Assembly (NCBI RefSeq): GCF_040656415.1
Contig: NZ_JBFAMC010000003.1
Location: 248,001 to 312,000 of the forward strand
Direction: 5' to 3'
Source: Rhodococcus_F sp040656415
GTDB taxonomy: Bacteria > Actinomycetota > Actinomycetes > Mycobacteriales > Mycobacteriaceae
Length of the DNA stretch: 64,000 nucleotides
Shown here: in pieces, positions 56,003-64,000 of the stretch
Numbering within the stretch: the stretch's first letter is position 1
Layout: each line of letters begins with the position of its first letter
The notes under the pieces: model-generated
What the model saw: only the letters and a program-made list of their open reading frames with translations
What the model was told of the DNA's origin: nothing
Database searches by the model: none
Position numbers and translations under genes: made by a program

Positions 56003-57490
56003 TCATTTGTGGGGCGGCAGAGTCCGATTTGTCACGACGGGGAAGCTGCGTCGCTGTTCATACCACGATTCGGTTTTCGAGCGGTCTCCGTCGACGTTCT
56101 TGAAGACAGGGCGCCGGATGTCGTCTACTCGCCGCAAGATGCGCGGTTTCCGCATGGTCCGGGCAATCCATTCGCCGAATGTGACACCCGCTGCCAGAGC
56201 GCAGCCGATACCGAACGCAGACAGCAACGCACTGAGTCCGATCAGCACTTCATCGTTCAGCAGGGAGTACAGACCCCGATACAGAGACAGCCCAGGCAGT
56301 AGTGGCGTGATCCCGGCCACCACGACCACTAGAGGCGGCGTCAGTGCGCGGCGGGCAATCAGACCACCGGCGAATCCAACTACCGTGGCAGCGAGTGCGG
56401 AAGCGATGACCGGTCCGACACCGAACCGCTGCGACACCATGAAGACCAGAGCACCGGCGGCACCGCCGATCCACGCGGCTGTGAGCGCACGTTTCTCGGC
56501 ATAGCAGGCCAGCGCGTAGAACAGCGATGCGAATGCACCAGACATCACCAGGATGGGCAACCGAGCGGGCTCAGCGACCTCGACATTGACAGGTGGCAGC
56601 GTCGAGCCCAGCAAGCTGGTCAGACGAAGCGAGAGGGCCACACCGGCGATGATGCCGCCGGTCATCATGAGAACCTCGAAGAACCGGGCCGACGCGGTGA
56701 TCGGTGCGCCGGTAATCGCGTCCTGTACGGAGCCGACCAATGACAACCCGGACAGCAGCACTACCACGCCCGCGGCGATGATCTGCGATGGTCTGATATC
56801 CACACCCAGCTGTTCCTGGAACGTGTACAGCGTCGCGGCAGGGGTAGCTGCGATGAGACCTCCCACCACCTGCTGGAAGAAGAACGGCAGACCAATGCGA
56901 TTGAGTACTAGGTTGACCCGGTAAATCACCATCGTCGTCAGGAAGGCGACGGATGCGACCAGCGCGCCACCACCGACCAACACAGAGATCGACGCCGCCA
57001 TCGATGACCAGGCCAATGTTGCGATCCACCGGTTGTACGGGTGTGGGGCAGTCGTCAACCTGTTGAGGGACTCGAGCGCTTCTCTCGGAGTGACGGCTTC
57101 CCGGCGGATCCGTCGTGTGAGTCGGTCGACGGCCGCGAGCCGGGTGAAGTCCATCGACCGGTAGCGCACGATCCTCATGGTGCTCGCCGGGGGGAGTGTC
57201 TGCCCGCGATGCGCGGACAGCACGATGGAGTTGTACGTGACATCTACGTCGCACTTCGCAAGCCCGTAGGTCGCGGCGATGAACCGCACGTGCTCAGCGG
57301 TGTCCATCGCGCCGGTGCCCGACGCGAGCGACACCTCACCGATGCGAACGGCGAGGTCGAGCACTTCGGCTACCGCCGCGTCATCGGTGAGATCGATCGG
57401 TTGCAGAGGAGACGGTGCAGCTGTGACCACATCGACGGTGGCGCGACTGTTACCCGTCAGGCACTGAAGAGATTCTGTGAGTTTTGCCAT
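56003..57490 (-). CDS. ThrE-family threonine/serine exporter
   Basis: A 495-residue membrane protein with the two-part ThrE layout: an N-terminal cytoplasmic domain (about residues 1-130, with SGTGAMDTAEHVRF and the YRSMDF segment) and about ten hydrophobic segments including FFFQQVVGGLIAATPA and PLVVVVAGITPLLPGLSLYRGLY. Members export Thr/Ser in Corynebacterium. ATG 57490 starts one base after the stop of the SnoaL-like gene, so it is probably coupled to it. The C-terminal 55 residues are basic and cytoplasmic. Confidence 0.85.
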   Translation of the reverse strand: MAKLTESLQCLTGNSRATVDVVTAAPSPLQPIDLTDDAAVAEVLDLAVRIGEVSLASGTGAMDTAEHVRFIAATYGLAKCDVDVTYNSIVLSAHRGQTLPPASTMRIVRYRSMDFTRLAAVDRLTRRIRREAVTPREALESLNRLTTAPHPYNRWIATLAWSSMAASISVLVGGGALVASVAFLTTMVIYRVNLVLNRIGLPFFFQQVVGGLIAATPAATLYTFQEQLGVDIRPSQIIAAGVVVLLSGLSLVGSVQDAITGAPITASARFFEVLMMTGGIIAGVALSLRLTSLLGSTLPPVNVEVAEPARLPILVMSGAFASLFYALACYAEKRALTAAWIGGAAGALVFMVSQRFGVGPVIASALAATVVGFAGGLIARRALTPPLVVVVAGITPLLPGLSLYRGLYSLLNDEVLIGLSALLSAFGIGCALAAGVTFGEWIARTMRKPRILRRVDDIRRPVFKNVDGDRSKTESWYEQRRSFPVVTNRTLPPHK

Positions 57491-57491
57491 A

Positions 57492-57872
57492 CTATGCGTC
57501 GGAGACAAGATCTTTCTCGGTCAAATCGGTGCTGGAGAGTGCAAGCTCGAGGGTGTCGTGGCGAAACGTGGAAATCACCTGATCATGGACGACACGGAAT
57601 GCGGACGCCACGATACGCGATTCTGCGGGATTGGTGGTTGACGTGGCTTCTTGCTCGACCACCAGAACGCCGTTGTAGTAATACATCCTCTTGGGAATCA
57701 AGGTAATTCCGGCCGTCGATGCCCACTCTCTCAGCGCGGGAAGCCCTTGGCTGGCGCCCGTCGGGCCACCCATCTCGATGTCATCGCTCGACAGGGAAAG
57801 CAGTGTGTCGATATCACCGGCGTTGAGGGCGTCGTGCCAGGCGAGAACGGTGGCGATTTCCGAGGTAGTCAT
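57492..57872 (-). CDS. SnoaL/NTF2-like small protein
   Basis: A 126-residue NTF2/SnoaL-fold protein (start MTTSEIATVLAWHDALNAGD, strand DDIEMGGP, then GLPALREWASTAGI). ATG 57872 is chosen from its similarity to other family starts; the ribosome site is weak. It is directly followed by the ThrE-type gene with a 1-nt gap. No substrate can be inferred. It is unlike the steroid-linked SnoaL protein at 1045 apart from the fold. Confidence 0.7.
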   Translation of the reverse strand: MTTSEIATVLAWHDALNAGDIDTLLSLSSDDIEMGGPTGASQGLPALREWASTAGITLIPKRMYYYNGVLVVEQEATSTTNPAESRIVASAFRVVHDQVISTFRHDTLELALSSTDLTEKDLVSDA

Positions 57873-57961
57873 GGCTTCAACGCTATCCAATATGGGCGAA
57901 AGTAGGCGACGTTGTTGCTATGGATATGATGGGCGCGCACGTACGCCTCCAGCGCACGTAC

Positions 57962-58033
57962 GCCTCCTTAGCTCAGTGGTAGAGCACTCGCCTTGTAAGC
58001 GAGCGGTCGTCAGTTCAATCCTGACAGGGGGCT
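57962..58033 (+). tRNA. tRNA-Thr (anticodon TGT)
   Basis: A full cloverleaf: acceptor GCCTCCT/AGGGGGC (one G-U), D-stem GCTC/GAGC, anticodon stem CTCGC/GCGAG with loop CTTGTAA, T-stem GTCAG/CTGAC with loop TTCAATC. The anticodon TGT (57994-57996) decodes ACA. CCA is not encoded. Confidence 0.97.
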
Positions 58034-58062
58034 CCGCTTCTGCGGCAGAAAATCCGCAGTCA

Positions 58063-58094
58063 AGGCCCGGTTTCCTACAAGGAAGACCGGGCCT
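58063..58094 (+). terminator. Hairpin after tRNA-Thr
   Basis: AGGCCCGGT-TTCC and GGAA-ACCGGGCCT pair with a 5-nt loop and one bulged G. Located 29 bp past the tRNA. No T-run. Confidence 0.65.
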
Positions 58095-58145
58095 CACGCA
58101 TTCTCTGCCACACATTGCTGACCCAGGCCGTCGACATGACAAGCG

Positions 58146-58173
58146 GCCCGCCACCTCACCCGAGGCGGCGGGC
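58146..58173. terminator. Bidirectional hairpin between tRNA and lipoprotein gene
   Basis: GCCCGCC-a-CCTC / GAGG-c-GGCGGGC with a 4-nt loop, followed by TATTT on the plus strand. It probably ends the minus-strand lipoprotein transcript as well. Confidence 0.65.
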
Positions 58174-58197
58174 TATTTCGAGTCTCGGGAGCTAGGT

Positions 58198-58644
58198 TCA
58201 GCACTCGCCATTCGCGGCCGCATGCAGCGACGCAATGATCGCAGCCTGCTCGCTGGGCGTACTGTCGCCCCACGGATCGCCCTCGGTATGCACCGTGAAG
58301 TTCTCCGTCGAATCTTCCGCCGTCATCTGAATTAGCGCGAGGACCATCTCGACGTCGTTGGTATTCAAGGCCGACAACGTGGCCTTCGCCTCGGTGCATA
58401 CCTCCGCCATCTTGTCCGCCGACTCGGTGATTGGCGCGTTCACCGCTGTCGTGAGGCCGGCCTCCGTTACCTCATAGATGCCCGTGGGCTCCTCGGGCGG
58501 AGTCGCACTCGTAGTCACTGACTCGGTGGTTGTCGCTGCGACGGGCGTAGCGCTGGAATCAGCCACGTCGTCGGCCCCACCCGACGAGCAACCCGCGAGG
58601 AGCAGTGCTGCGGGGGCGAGGAGTGCGAAAATTGTCCGTTTCAT
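58198..58644 (-). CDS. Putative lipoprotein
   Basis: A 148-residue protein with a lipoprotein signal: MKRTIFALLAPAALLLAGC, Cys19 as the acylated residue. A Thr/Ser/Ala-rich linker (residues 25-55) and a small domain with two further Cys (EVCTEAK and the terminal GEC) that may form a disulfide. No known family recognised. It is probably transcribed alone, ending in the hairpin at 58146-58173. The second lipoprotein at 61849 has a similar plan. Confidence 0.72.
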   Translation of the reverse strand: MKRTIFALLAPAALLLAGCSSGGADDVADSSATPVAATTTESVTTSATPPEEPTGIYEVTEAGLTTAVNAPITESADKMAEVCTEAKATLSALNTNDVEMVLALIQMTAEDSTENFTVHTEGDPWGDSTPSEQAAIIASLHAAANGEC

Positions 58645-58815
58645 CCGGGTATCAAACCATTCGGTCTGCCCTCACGATTATCCTCCCCTCGCGATCTGGC
58701 GCGTGAAGCCTTGCGCGTCCTTCTCGGAACCTGTGAATGCCTCACCCCCAGGAAGGTTCGGAGTTTCGACGACCATCGGAAGCGGACCGGTTGGGGCGCT
58801 TCGGCGGCTCGGGGT

Positions 58816-59301
58816 TCAGTACCCCGCGAGGTCGACCACGCACCGATCGACCGCCTGTACGCGCGGGTCACTCGTTTGTATACCCAGCGAGTCGCTTGCG
58901 TCAGGCCAGTTCGAGTCGCTTCGTGCAGAACGTGTCGACGAGTAGGCCTGGCCCTCTAACACCACCCACACATCCCCTCGACTCTGTATGTTCCCGCCCG
59001 TGTCCACGATCGTTGCGCCGAAGAAAGTGAGGCGTCCGTCTTCGATCACCGTTCCGTTGGTCAGACTCTGATTAGGTTTCGTCAGACCAGACGCGACGAA
59101 GTCGACGAGTGATTGGTCTGCGGGTTTGCATCGCGGATCGGACATTGAATCAGGAGCCTGTGCCGCGGCGTCGGTGTCATCCACCGGCGGGTCAGCCATC
59201 AGCATGACGATAGCGAAGATCGAAAACGCGATTGCCAAACCGAACAGTACTTTCTGCCAGATCGGACGTCTCTTCCCCGGATCGCCTCGAGTCTCGGTCA
59301 T
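58816..59301 (-). CDS. Single-pass membrane-anchored protein
   Basis: A 161-residue protein: 14 basic N-terminal residues, one membrane helix (VLFGLAIAFSIFAIVMLMA), then an outward domain with two Cys (DPRCKPAD and VDRCVVD) that could pair. No family recognised. Its orientation and spacing suggest its own transcript. Function unknown. Confidence 0.62.
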   Translation of the reverse strand: MTETRGDPGKRRPIWQKVLFGLAIAFSIFAIVMLMADPPVDDTDAAAQAPDSMSDPRCKPADQSLVDFVASGLTKPNQSLTNGTVIEDGRLTFFGATIVDTGGNIQSRGDVWVVLEGQAYSSTRSARSDSNWPDASDSLGIQTSDPRVQAVDRCVVDLAGY

Positions 59302-59418
59302 GCGCGTATCAAACCATGTGTCCTGTTACGTCGTAGGGAAAATGAGAGCGTCAAGTCATCTTCGATGCCTCCCACGCCGTATCCGGCTGGTCACTGGCAG
59401 TAGGAGCCGTGATTGCAG

Positions 59419-59451
59419 ACTATTGACAATAGTTGGAACCAGATATCAGAT
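59419..59451 (+). promoter_or_regulatory. Candidate pucR promoter with overlapping palindrome
   Basis: TTGACA (59423-59428) lies inside the perfect palindrome ACTATT-GAC-AATAGT (59419-59433), with TCAGAT (59446-59451) 17 nt downstream as a weak -10. The arrangement suits a repressed or autoregulated promoter about 100 bp before the regulator gene. Confidence 0.4.
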
Positions 59452-59558
59452 GATCCGAAACGTGCTTCGACCCAAAGTCGATTGTGGGTTGATTGCCGGC
59501 CGGGTGGCGTTGGGTGTTTGCTTCCCTTTCGCGCGCCACAGCTTGTCTGAGGAGTGAG

Positions 59559-60782
59559 GTGTTGCGGACGCACGACTTACAGGAGTTGGTCGATGGTCTC
59601 GCGGCGCGGCTGCAGCGATCCGTCACTGTCACCGACCCGGAGATTCGAATTCTTGCCACTAGCGCCCACTTCGGCGACGAGGACGAGGCCCGGGTTCGGG
59701 CCGTGCTGGCTCGGGTTGCCGTACCCGAGGTCTATCGACACATCCATTCCTTCGGGGTCCGCAGTTGGAGCGAGCCCGGTACCGTTGCTGCCGCGCCGGC
59801 GTTGGGCTTCAAGCAGCGATTCGTGATCCCGATCCGGCAGGGAAGAACCCTGCTGGCGCTGCTCATGATTATCGATCGAGCCGAGAGCGGCCTCACCGAC
59901 GTCGAACTGAATACGGCGATGCAGACGACTCGAACGATGGTCGGCATTCTCGATCGCGACCAAGCAGACCTGCAGCGCCGCCGGGCGCACCGGTCCAAAC
60001 TCCTCTCCGACCTTCTCAGTGACAACGACGCCGCCCGAGAGCAGGCTCGCTCACAGGCAGCCCAGATCATGGGCGGTCCTGTCGAACATGCCGTGGTCAT
60101 GACGATGAAGATCGGTAGCCCTTCGCAATACGGCGCTGAGCTTGCTCTAGAGGTCGACGCCGGACTGGCGAACGTGGAGCTGAGAGAGGGCTCTCGACTG
60201 GCTCACATGTGCCAGGACGGAATTGCGACGATTTGCTCAGTTGCCGAACAACCACCAAGCAAGGCCGGCATTCGCGAGCAAGCAAGGCGCATCCTGGGCT
60301 CGGTGAGCTCACTTCTCAACGAGAGTGTTTGTTGCACAATGGGATTGTGCGATGATCCGACACGGTTGAGCATGATGCGTACGGCGCAGCAAAAATCACG
60401 GTTGGCCGCTGAGGCCGCAACTGTGCTCCCGCAGTTCCGACCGTTGGCGGCGTTTTCCGATCTCGGTGTATTTTCCGTCCTCTTGCGGCTGCGGCGCGAG
60501 GATCTCGAGGACGTAGTTCCGTCGAGTCTGCGCCGACTTCTCGAGGACGACCCTCACGGTGTGCTCGGTGAGACGCTGACGCTGTACCTGGCCTCGGGCG
60601 GATCGATACCCGCCACCGCCCATCGCCTCAGGTTGCACCGGACGTCGCTTTACTACCGGCTGAACCAGATTGAAATGCAGCTCGAGCTGAGCCTCCACGA
60701 TGGCGAAGCACGCCAAATTCTTCACCTCGGACTCAAGGCGATGGAACTACTGGACGCGTACTCCCGCTTGCAAGAAAAGTAA
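59559..60782 (+). CDS. PucR-family transcriptional regulator
   Basis: A 407-residue regulator with an N-terminal sensory part (SVTVTDPEIRILATSAHFGD..., GAF-like), a middle GGDEF-like PucR region and a C-terminal PucR helix-turn-helix: LGETLTLYLASGG, ATAHRLRLHRTSLYYRLNQIE. GTG 59559 has GGAG just upstream; TTG 59562 is the alternative. The next gene, a class II aldolase, starts 200 bp downstream on the same strand and is the likely target. The ligand is unknown. Confidence 0.83.
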   Translation: MLRTHDLQELVDGLAARLQRSVTVTDPEIRILATSAHFGDEDEARVRAVLARVAVPEVYRHIHSFGVRSWSEPGTVAAAPALGFKQRFVIPIRQGRTLLALLMIIDRAESGLTDVELNTAMQTTRTMVGILDRDQADLQRRRAHRSKLLSDLLSDNDAAREQARSQAAQIMGGPVEHAVVMTMKIGSPSQYGAELALEVDAGLANVELREGSRLAHMCQDGIATICSVAEQPPSKAGIREQARRILGSVSSLLNESVCCTMGLCDDPTRLSMMRTAQQKSRLAAEAATVLPQFRPLAAFSDLGVFSVLLRLRREDLEDVVPSSLRRLLEDDPHGVLGETLTLYLASGGSIPATAHRLRLHRTSLYYRLNQIEMQLELSLHDGEARQILHLGLKAMELLDAYSRLQEK

Positions 60783-60982
60783 GCGCGAGAGCCACCTTCG
60801 TGATCGACTTCACAACCGAAGTGAATGTGGATCGACGAGGGCATTGCTACGAACCGTGGAAGTCGCAGTCCCCATCTCGCGACAAAACGCGGTGGTACGT
60901 CCCACCTCTCGCGCCGACGATTGCGGTAGGCATCCAGACAGGTTGCGAACACGACATCGAGCCGGCGAAAAGGAGAGACGTC

Positions 60983-61795
60983 ATGACCAAGACGGCGGTG
61001 CGCCAATCCATCTACCAACCCGTGCAACCGGGGCTGAAGTTCCCCGACCTACCTACGTTCAAGTCTGCGGAGGAAGACCGTCGTCATCGAAAGGAACGCC
61101 TGGCGGCAGCGTGCCGCGCTTTCGACAAGTTCGGCTTCAGTTACGGGACCGGCGGTCACCTCACGGTCCGCGATCCTGAGAACCCCGATCTCTATTGGAC
61201 GAATCCCTTCGCTGTGCCGTTCGCGCAGGTCAAGGTGTCAAACCTGATCCTCGTCGATCACAGCGGCACGGTCGTAGAAGGTAACTACGCTGCGAACCGG
61301 GCCGGCTTCGTCCTGCACTCGGCAATACATGAGGCCAACCCTGACATCGTGGCATCGTGCCATGCCCACACGGTTCATGGAGCGGCATGGGCGGCCATGG
61401 GGCGACTGCTACCGCCAAACACCCAAGACGTCTGTGTGTTCTTCGAGCACCACACCGTCATCGAGGAAGAAGCCGGTGCGATCGTGGTCGAAGTCGAGGC
61501 GGGCAAGGCTGTCGGCTCGAGGTTCGGCGACAACAAGGCCGTCATCCACCAGAACCACGGGCTGTTTTCGGCAGGAACGCACAGCATTGACGAAGCGGCC
61601 TGGTGGTTCATCGCCCTCGAACACGCCTGCCGGGTACAGCTGTTGATCGAGGCATCGGCAACGCCGCCGAAACCGGTCTCACCGGACGCAGCGAGGCACA
61701 CCCGCCAACACTTCGGGACCCCGTACATGGGGTGGCTCAACTTTCAGCCCATCTACGACAGTCTTGTCCACGAGCAGCCCGATCTGTTGACCTGA
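60983..61795 (+). CDS. Class II aldolase/adducin family protein
   Basis: A 270-residue class II aldolase fold. The phosphate-side loop GTGGHLTVRDPE, the zinc ligands CHAHTVHG, and the third His in HQNHGLFSAG are present. ATG 60983 has AGGAGA 7 nt upstream; the longer upstream frame lacks a ribosome site. Family members split or decarboxylate sugar phosphates and hydroxy acids. Linked to the PucR regulator; substrate not predictable. Confidence 0.82.
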   Translation: MTKTAVRQSIYQPVQPGLKFPDLPTFKSAEEDRRHRKERLAAACRAFDKFGFSYGTGGHLTVRDPENPDLYWTNPFAVPFAQVKVSNLILVDHSGTVVEGNYAANRAGFVLHSAIHEANPDIVASCHAHTVHGAAWAAMGRLLPPNTQDVCVFFEHHTVIEEEAGAIVVEVEAGKAVGSRFGDNKAVIHQNHGLFSAGTHSIDEAAWWFIALEHACRVQLLIEASATPPKPVSPDAARHTRQHFGTPYMGWLNFQPIYDSLVHEQPDLLT

Positions 61796-61848
61796 CGGGC
61801 ACTCCGACCCTGAACCCGCTACCTTGCGGCGCGAAGTCCTCGGCAGAT

Positions 61849-62196
61849 TCAGCAGACGCCGGTTTTCGCGGCGTCGTACGCCTTGATCATCTGATCCTTG
61901 CGTTCCGGTGTAGCTTCTTGCCATTCCGGTGTCTCGGCTGACTGATCGAAGAGGTTGTCGAGGGCCGTCGTCCGGTCGAAGGTCTCCCCGTTCTGTTGCG
62001 CATGCTCCTCCGCAGCACTCGCGTACTGAAGCAGGCTCTCGCACAGGGCTTGTTCGGCGAGGGAATCGGCTGACGCCTCGGCGGTTGCATTTGCCGCGCT
62101 CTCGGTGTCGTTGTCGGGTTCGGAACTACATGCCCCGAGTAGAACAGTGGCAGTGGCCAGCATTGCAACGACGGTTCGCATCATGCGCAAATTCAT
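61849..62196 (-). CDS. Putative lipoprotein
   Basis: A 115-residue protein with lipoprotein signal MNLRMMRTVVAMLATATVLLGAC, Cys23 as lipid site. The mature part is acidic and helical, with Cys in QALCESLL and a terminal GVC. No family recognised. ATG 62196 gives a normal signal peptide; upstream codons would add a hydrophilic stretch. It lies 59 bp after the SMR gene on the same strand. Confidence 0.68.
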   Translation of the reverse strand: MNLRMMRTVVAMLATATVLLGACSSEPDNDTESAANATAEASADSLAEQALCESLLQYASAAEEHAQQNGETFDRTTALDNLFDQSAETPEWQEATPERKDQMIKAYDAAKTGVC

Positions 62197-62255
62197 ACCA
62201 TGCGCAATACTCACCTTCTTGCCGGCCACTGCCACAACCCCTCGACTGAGACAGG

Positions 62256-62570
62256 TCAGTGCAGAACCTTCAGGCCAACCACACATCCCACGATGCCTAC
62301 GATCAGCAGGACCTTCACGAGCGATGCGCTCTCGCTGCCCGTCAGCATCGCGTAGGCGACAGTCAACGAGGCGCCGATTCCCACCCAGACCGCATAGGAG
62401 GTTCCGATGGGAAGTTCGCGCATCGCGTATGCCAGACCCGCCATGCTGAGGATCAGCCCGACGCCGAAGACAACGCTGGGGCCGAGTTTGGAGAAGCCTT
62501 CAGATCGGCCGAGAGCAGTGGCCCAGACGGCCTCCAGAACTCCCGACAGTACTAATACGATCCATGCCAT
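62256..62570 (-). CDS. SMR-family small multidrug/guanidinium exporter
   Basis: A 104-residue protein with four membrane helices. Glu13 (LSGVLEAVWATAL) is the conserved proton/substrate residue and the GTSYAVWVGIGA segment is the SMR signature. The helix 1 wording is closest to the SugE/Gdx branch, which exports guanidinium. SMR proteins act as antiparallel dimers. No guanidine riboswitch was recognised upstream. A 7-bp inverted repeat (GCACCGT/ACGGTGC, 62584-62614) lies just before the start. Confidence 0.88.
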   Translation of the reverse strand: MAWIVLVLSGVLEAVWATALGRSEGFSKLGPSVVFGVGLILSMAGLAYAMRELPIGTSYAVWVGIGASLTVAYAMLTGSESASLVKVLLIVGIVGCVVGLKVLH

Positions 62571-62711
62571 GACAAGCTCCCGTGCACCGTCTTTTCGCTG
62601 GCCGGGTACGGTGCGCTCGTCCGGATGTCGTATCGACGAGCCCTATGCTACACAACCGATACGAGGGGTGTCCGCGACGGCCTAGGCGCCGCGGACTGGA
62701 TTTTCTCGAGT

Positions 62712-62729
62712 TCACAGGAAGTTCCCAGG
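62712..62729 (+). promoter_or_regulatory. PhoP-box-like direct repeat before phoP
   Basis: TCACAGG-AAGT-TCCCAGG resembles the PhoP direct repeat TCACAGC-N4-TCACAGC with the exact 4-nt spacing and 11 of 14 half-site positions. It lies 35 bp before phoP, suggesting autoregulation. Confidence 0.6.
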
Positions 62730-62764
62730 GACCTGCCAGTGAGCGGGCAGCATTGTGGGTGACG

Positions 62765-63481
62765 ATGATGGCCGTGAATGAGAAGCCTGCCGAAGCTCGT
62801 ATCCTCGTCGTGGACGACGAGCCCAACATCGTCGAGCTACTGACTGTGAGCTTGCGATTCCAGGGGTTCGAGGTCGCCAACGCATCGACTGGCGCAGAAG
62901 GTCTGGACACTGCTCGCAGGTTCCGACCCGACGCCGTGATCCTCGACGTGATGATGCCGGGTGTGGATGGGTTCGGGCTTCTCAAGCGACTACGCGCCGA
63001 CGGCGTCGATGTGCCGGTGTTGTTCCTCACCGCCAAGGACGCAGTGGAGGACAAGATCAATGGCCTCACGCTCGGTGCCGACGACTACGTGACCAAGCCG
63101 TTCAGCCTCGAAGAAGTCGTCACGCGTCTGCGAGTGATCCTTCGCCGCGCAGGCAAGTTGTCGGAGGAGGAGCGGTCCTCGCGTATCAAGTTCGCCGACA
63201 TAGAACTTGACGACGACACCCGCGAGGTGTGGAAGTCCGGCGACCCAGTATCGCTGTCGCCCACCGAGTTCACGCTCCTCCGCTACTTCATGGTCAACGC
63301 GGGCACCGTGCTGAGCAAGCCCCGCATCCTCGACCACGTCTGGAGCTACGACTTCGGTGGCGAGGTCGGCGTGGTCGAGTCGTACGTGTCGTACCTGCGA
63401 CGGAAGGTCGACACCGGTGAGAAGCCCCTCATCCACACCCTCCGGGGTGTGGGTTATGTCATGCGCGAATCGAAACGATGA
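62765..63481 (+). CDS. phoP: Two-component response regulator PhoP
   Basis: A 238-residue OmpR-type regulator. Receiver domain: ILVVDDEPNIVELL acidic pair, phospho-acceptor in AVILDVMMPG, switch Thr in FLTAKD and Lys in VTKPFSLEEV. The winged-helix domain reads SLSPTEFTLLRYF...SKPRILDHVW, VESYVSYLRRK, HTLRGVGYV. The receiver and DNA-binding domains closely follow remembered M. tuberculosis PhoP. ATG 62765 and 62768 are adjacent alternatives. ATGA overlap with the kinase gene. Confidence 0.9.
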   Translation: MMAVNEKPAEARILVVDDEPNIVELLTVSLRFQGFEVANASTGAEGLDTARRFRPDAVILDVMMPGVDGFGLLKRLRADGVDVPVLFLTAKDAVEDKINGLTLGADDYVTKPFSLEEVVTRLRVILRRAGKLSEEERSSRIKFADIELDDDTREVWKSGDPVSLSPTEFTLLRYFMVNAGTVLSKPRILDHVWSYDFGGEVGVVESYVSYLRRKVDTGEKPLIHTLRGVGYVMRESKR

Positions 63482-64000
63482 CCACCCCTGTAGACGGTGA
63501 TTCACCGGCGGAGTTTCCTGACGCCGAGAGTTCGCGGCCCCGTCGCGGGATCAGGGCCCTGCCGTTGCGGATCACCCTCGTCGGCGCTGTCCTGTTGGTG
63601 ACCGCACTGGGCCTCCTGGCGTCGGGAGTGGCGGTGACGACAGCGCTCGACAATTCCCTCATGCGCCGCATCGATCAACAGCTCGAGGATGCAGCGCAGG
63701 GGTGGGCGAAATCACATGAGGCGCGCCCGGCGCCGCGGCGGGTCCCACCCGATCCGGACCGGCCCCCGAGCCCCTTCTTCGTGCGCAGTGTGCTGCCGAA
63801 CGGCATGGTCGTGCGCGAGATCAACGACGAATCCGCATCACCCGATCTACTGGCGAATCCCGGGAACAGCCCCGTGACGGTGGGTTCCGTGGACGGTTCC
63901 GACGTGCGCTGGCGTGCTCTGACCACCACCGCACCGGACGGTGCTCAGACCACTATCGCGATTGCACTGACCCCGACGGATCAAACAGTGTCCCAGCTCA
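63478..64000 (+). CDS. phoR: Sensor histidine kinase PhoR (3' end missing)
   Basis: The first 174 residues of a sensor kinase, still open at the window edge. A hydrophilic start, a membrane helix (ITLVGAVLLVTALGLLASGV), then an extracytoplasmic sensor domain with Pro-rich stretches (RRVPPDPDRPPSP). ATG 63478 overlaps the phoP stop. Identity rests on operon position after phoP and on the usual PhoR layout; the HAMP and kinase domains lie outside the window. Confidence 0.85.
   Translation, partial: MTTPVDGDSPAEFPDAESSRPRRGIRALPLRITLVGAVLLVTALGLLASGVAVTTALDNSLMRRIDQQLEDAAQGWAKSHEARPAPRRVPPDPDRPPSPFFVRSVLPNGMVVREINDESASPDLLANPGNSPVTVGSVDGSDVRWRALTTTAPDGAQTTIAIALTPTDQTVSQL

Noticed and set aside
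62571..62660. Guanidine riboswitch upstream of the SMR gene
   Set aside because: None of the guanidine-I, -II or -III core motifs were found; only a 7-bp inverted repeat is present.

Overview
The window looks like chromosomal DNA from a high-GC, mycolic-acid actinomycete, most likely Rhodococcus. Three points support this. The first half follows the order of the Mycobacterium tuberculosis cholesterol locus (CYP125, Ltp3/Ltp4, EchA19, FadD19, FadD17, FadE27/26, FdxD, Hsd4A, mce4, otsA). Between the genes there are KstR-type and IdeR-type operators. Lipoprotein, Mce, LpqN and PhoPR families typical of Mycobacteriales are also present. Assignments rest on protein motifs and remembered family sequences; no search was run.

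Region 1 (1-18.9 kb) is sterol side-chain catabolism. It holds the 3' part of a CYP125 gene; a five-gene minus-strand operon (tandem-OB DUF35 protein, Ltp4-like, Ltp3-like, an F420-type LLM oxidoreductase, a SnoaL-like protein); a second LLM oxidoreductase; a secreted Ig-like protein; a BASS-family transporter; echA19; fadD19 with a nitronate-monooxygenase-like gene; the fadE26-fadE27-fadD17 operon; fdxD; and hsd4A. KstR-like palindromes lie in the divergent promoter regions, so the block is probably one KstR regulon. Region 2 (18.9-31 kb) is a complete mce4 sterol-import operon (yrbE4A/B, mce4A-F, two Mce-associated genes). Its promoter has near-consensus -35 and -10 hexamers with a KstR-like operator between them. 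A trehalose-phosphate synthase and a 56-residue gene follow.

Region 3 (31-56 kb) is an iron-regulated hydroxamate siderophore locus. It contains a heterodimeric ABC exporter, an LpqN-domain protein with a small LPDTG-tailed partner, a hydroxyornithine formyltransferase, an alpha/beta hydrolase, a 5592-residue NRPS (C-A-T-E-C-A-T-E-C-A-T-C-A-T-C), an ornithine N-monooxygenase and an MbtH protein. IdeR-like boxes precede the exporter, the NRPS and the monooxygenase, and a weaker one lies between the formyltransferase and the hydrolase. A-domain pocket residues 1 and 3 match the coelichelin codes for formyl-hydroxyornithine and hydroxyornithine exactly. Codes 2 and 4 are unusual. Two condensation domains, one of them terminal, lack the catalytic histidine, and there is no thioesterase domain. 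The product is therefore probably a coelichelin-like but distinct tetrapeptide hydroxamate.

Region 4 (56-64 kb) is mixed housekeeping: a ThrE-type exporter with a coupled SnoaL-like gene, tRNA-Thr(TGT), two lipoproteins, a membrane protein, a PucR-type regulator with a class II aldolase, an SMR transporter, and phoP-phoR with a PhoP-like direct repeat upstream. The phoR gene runs off the right edge.
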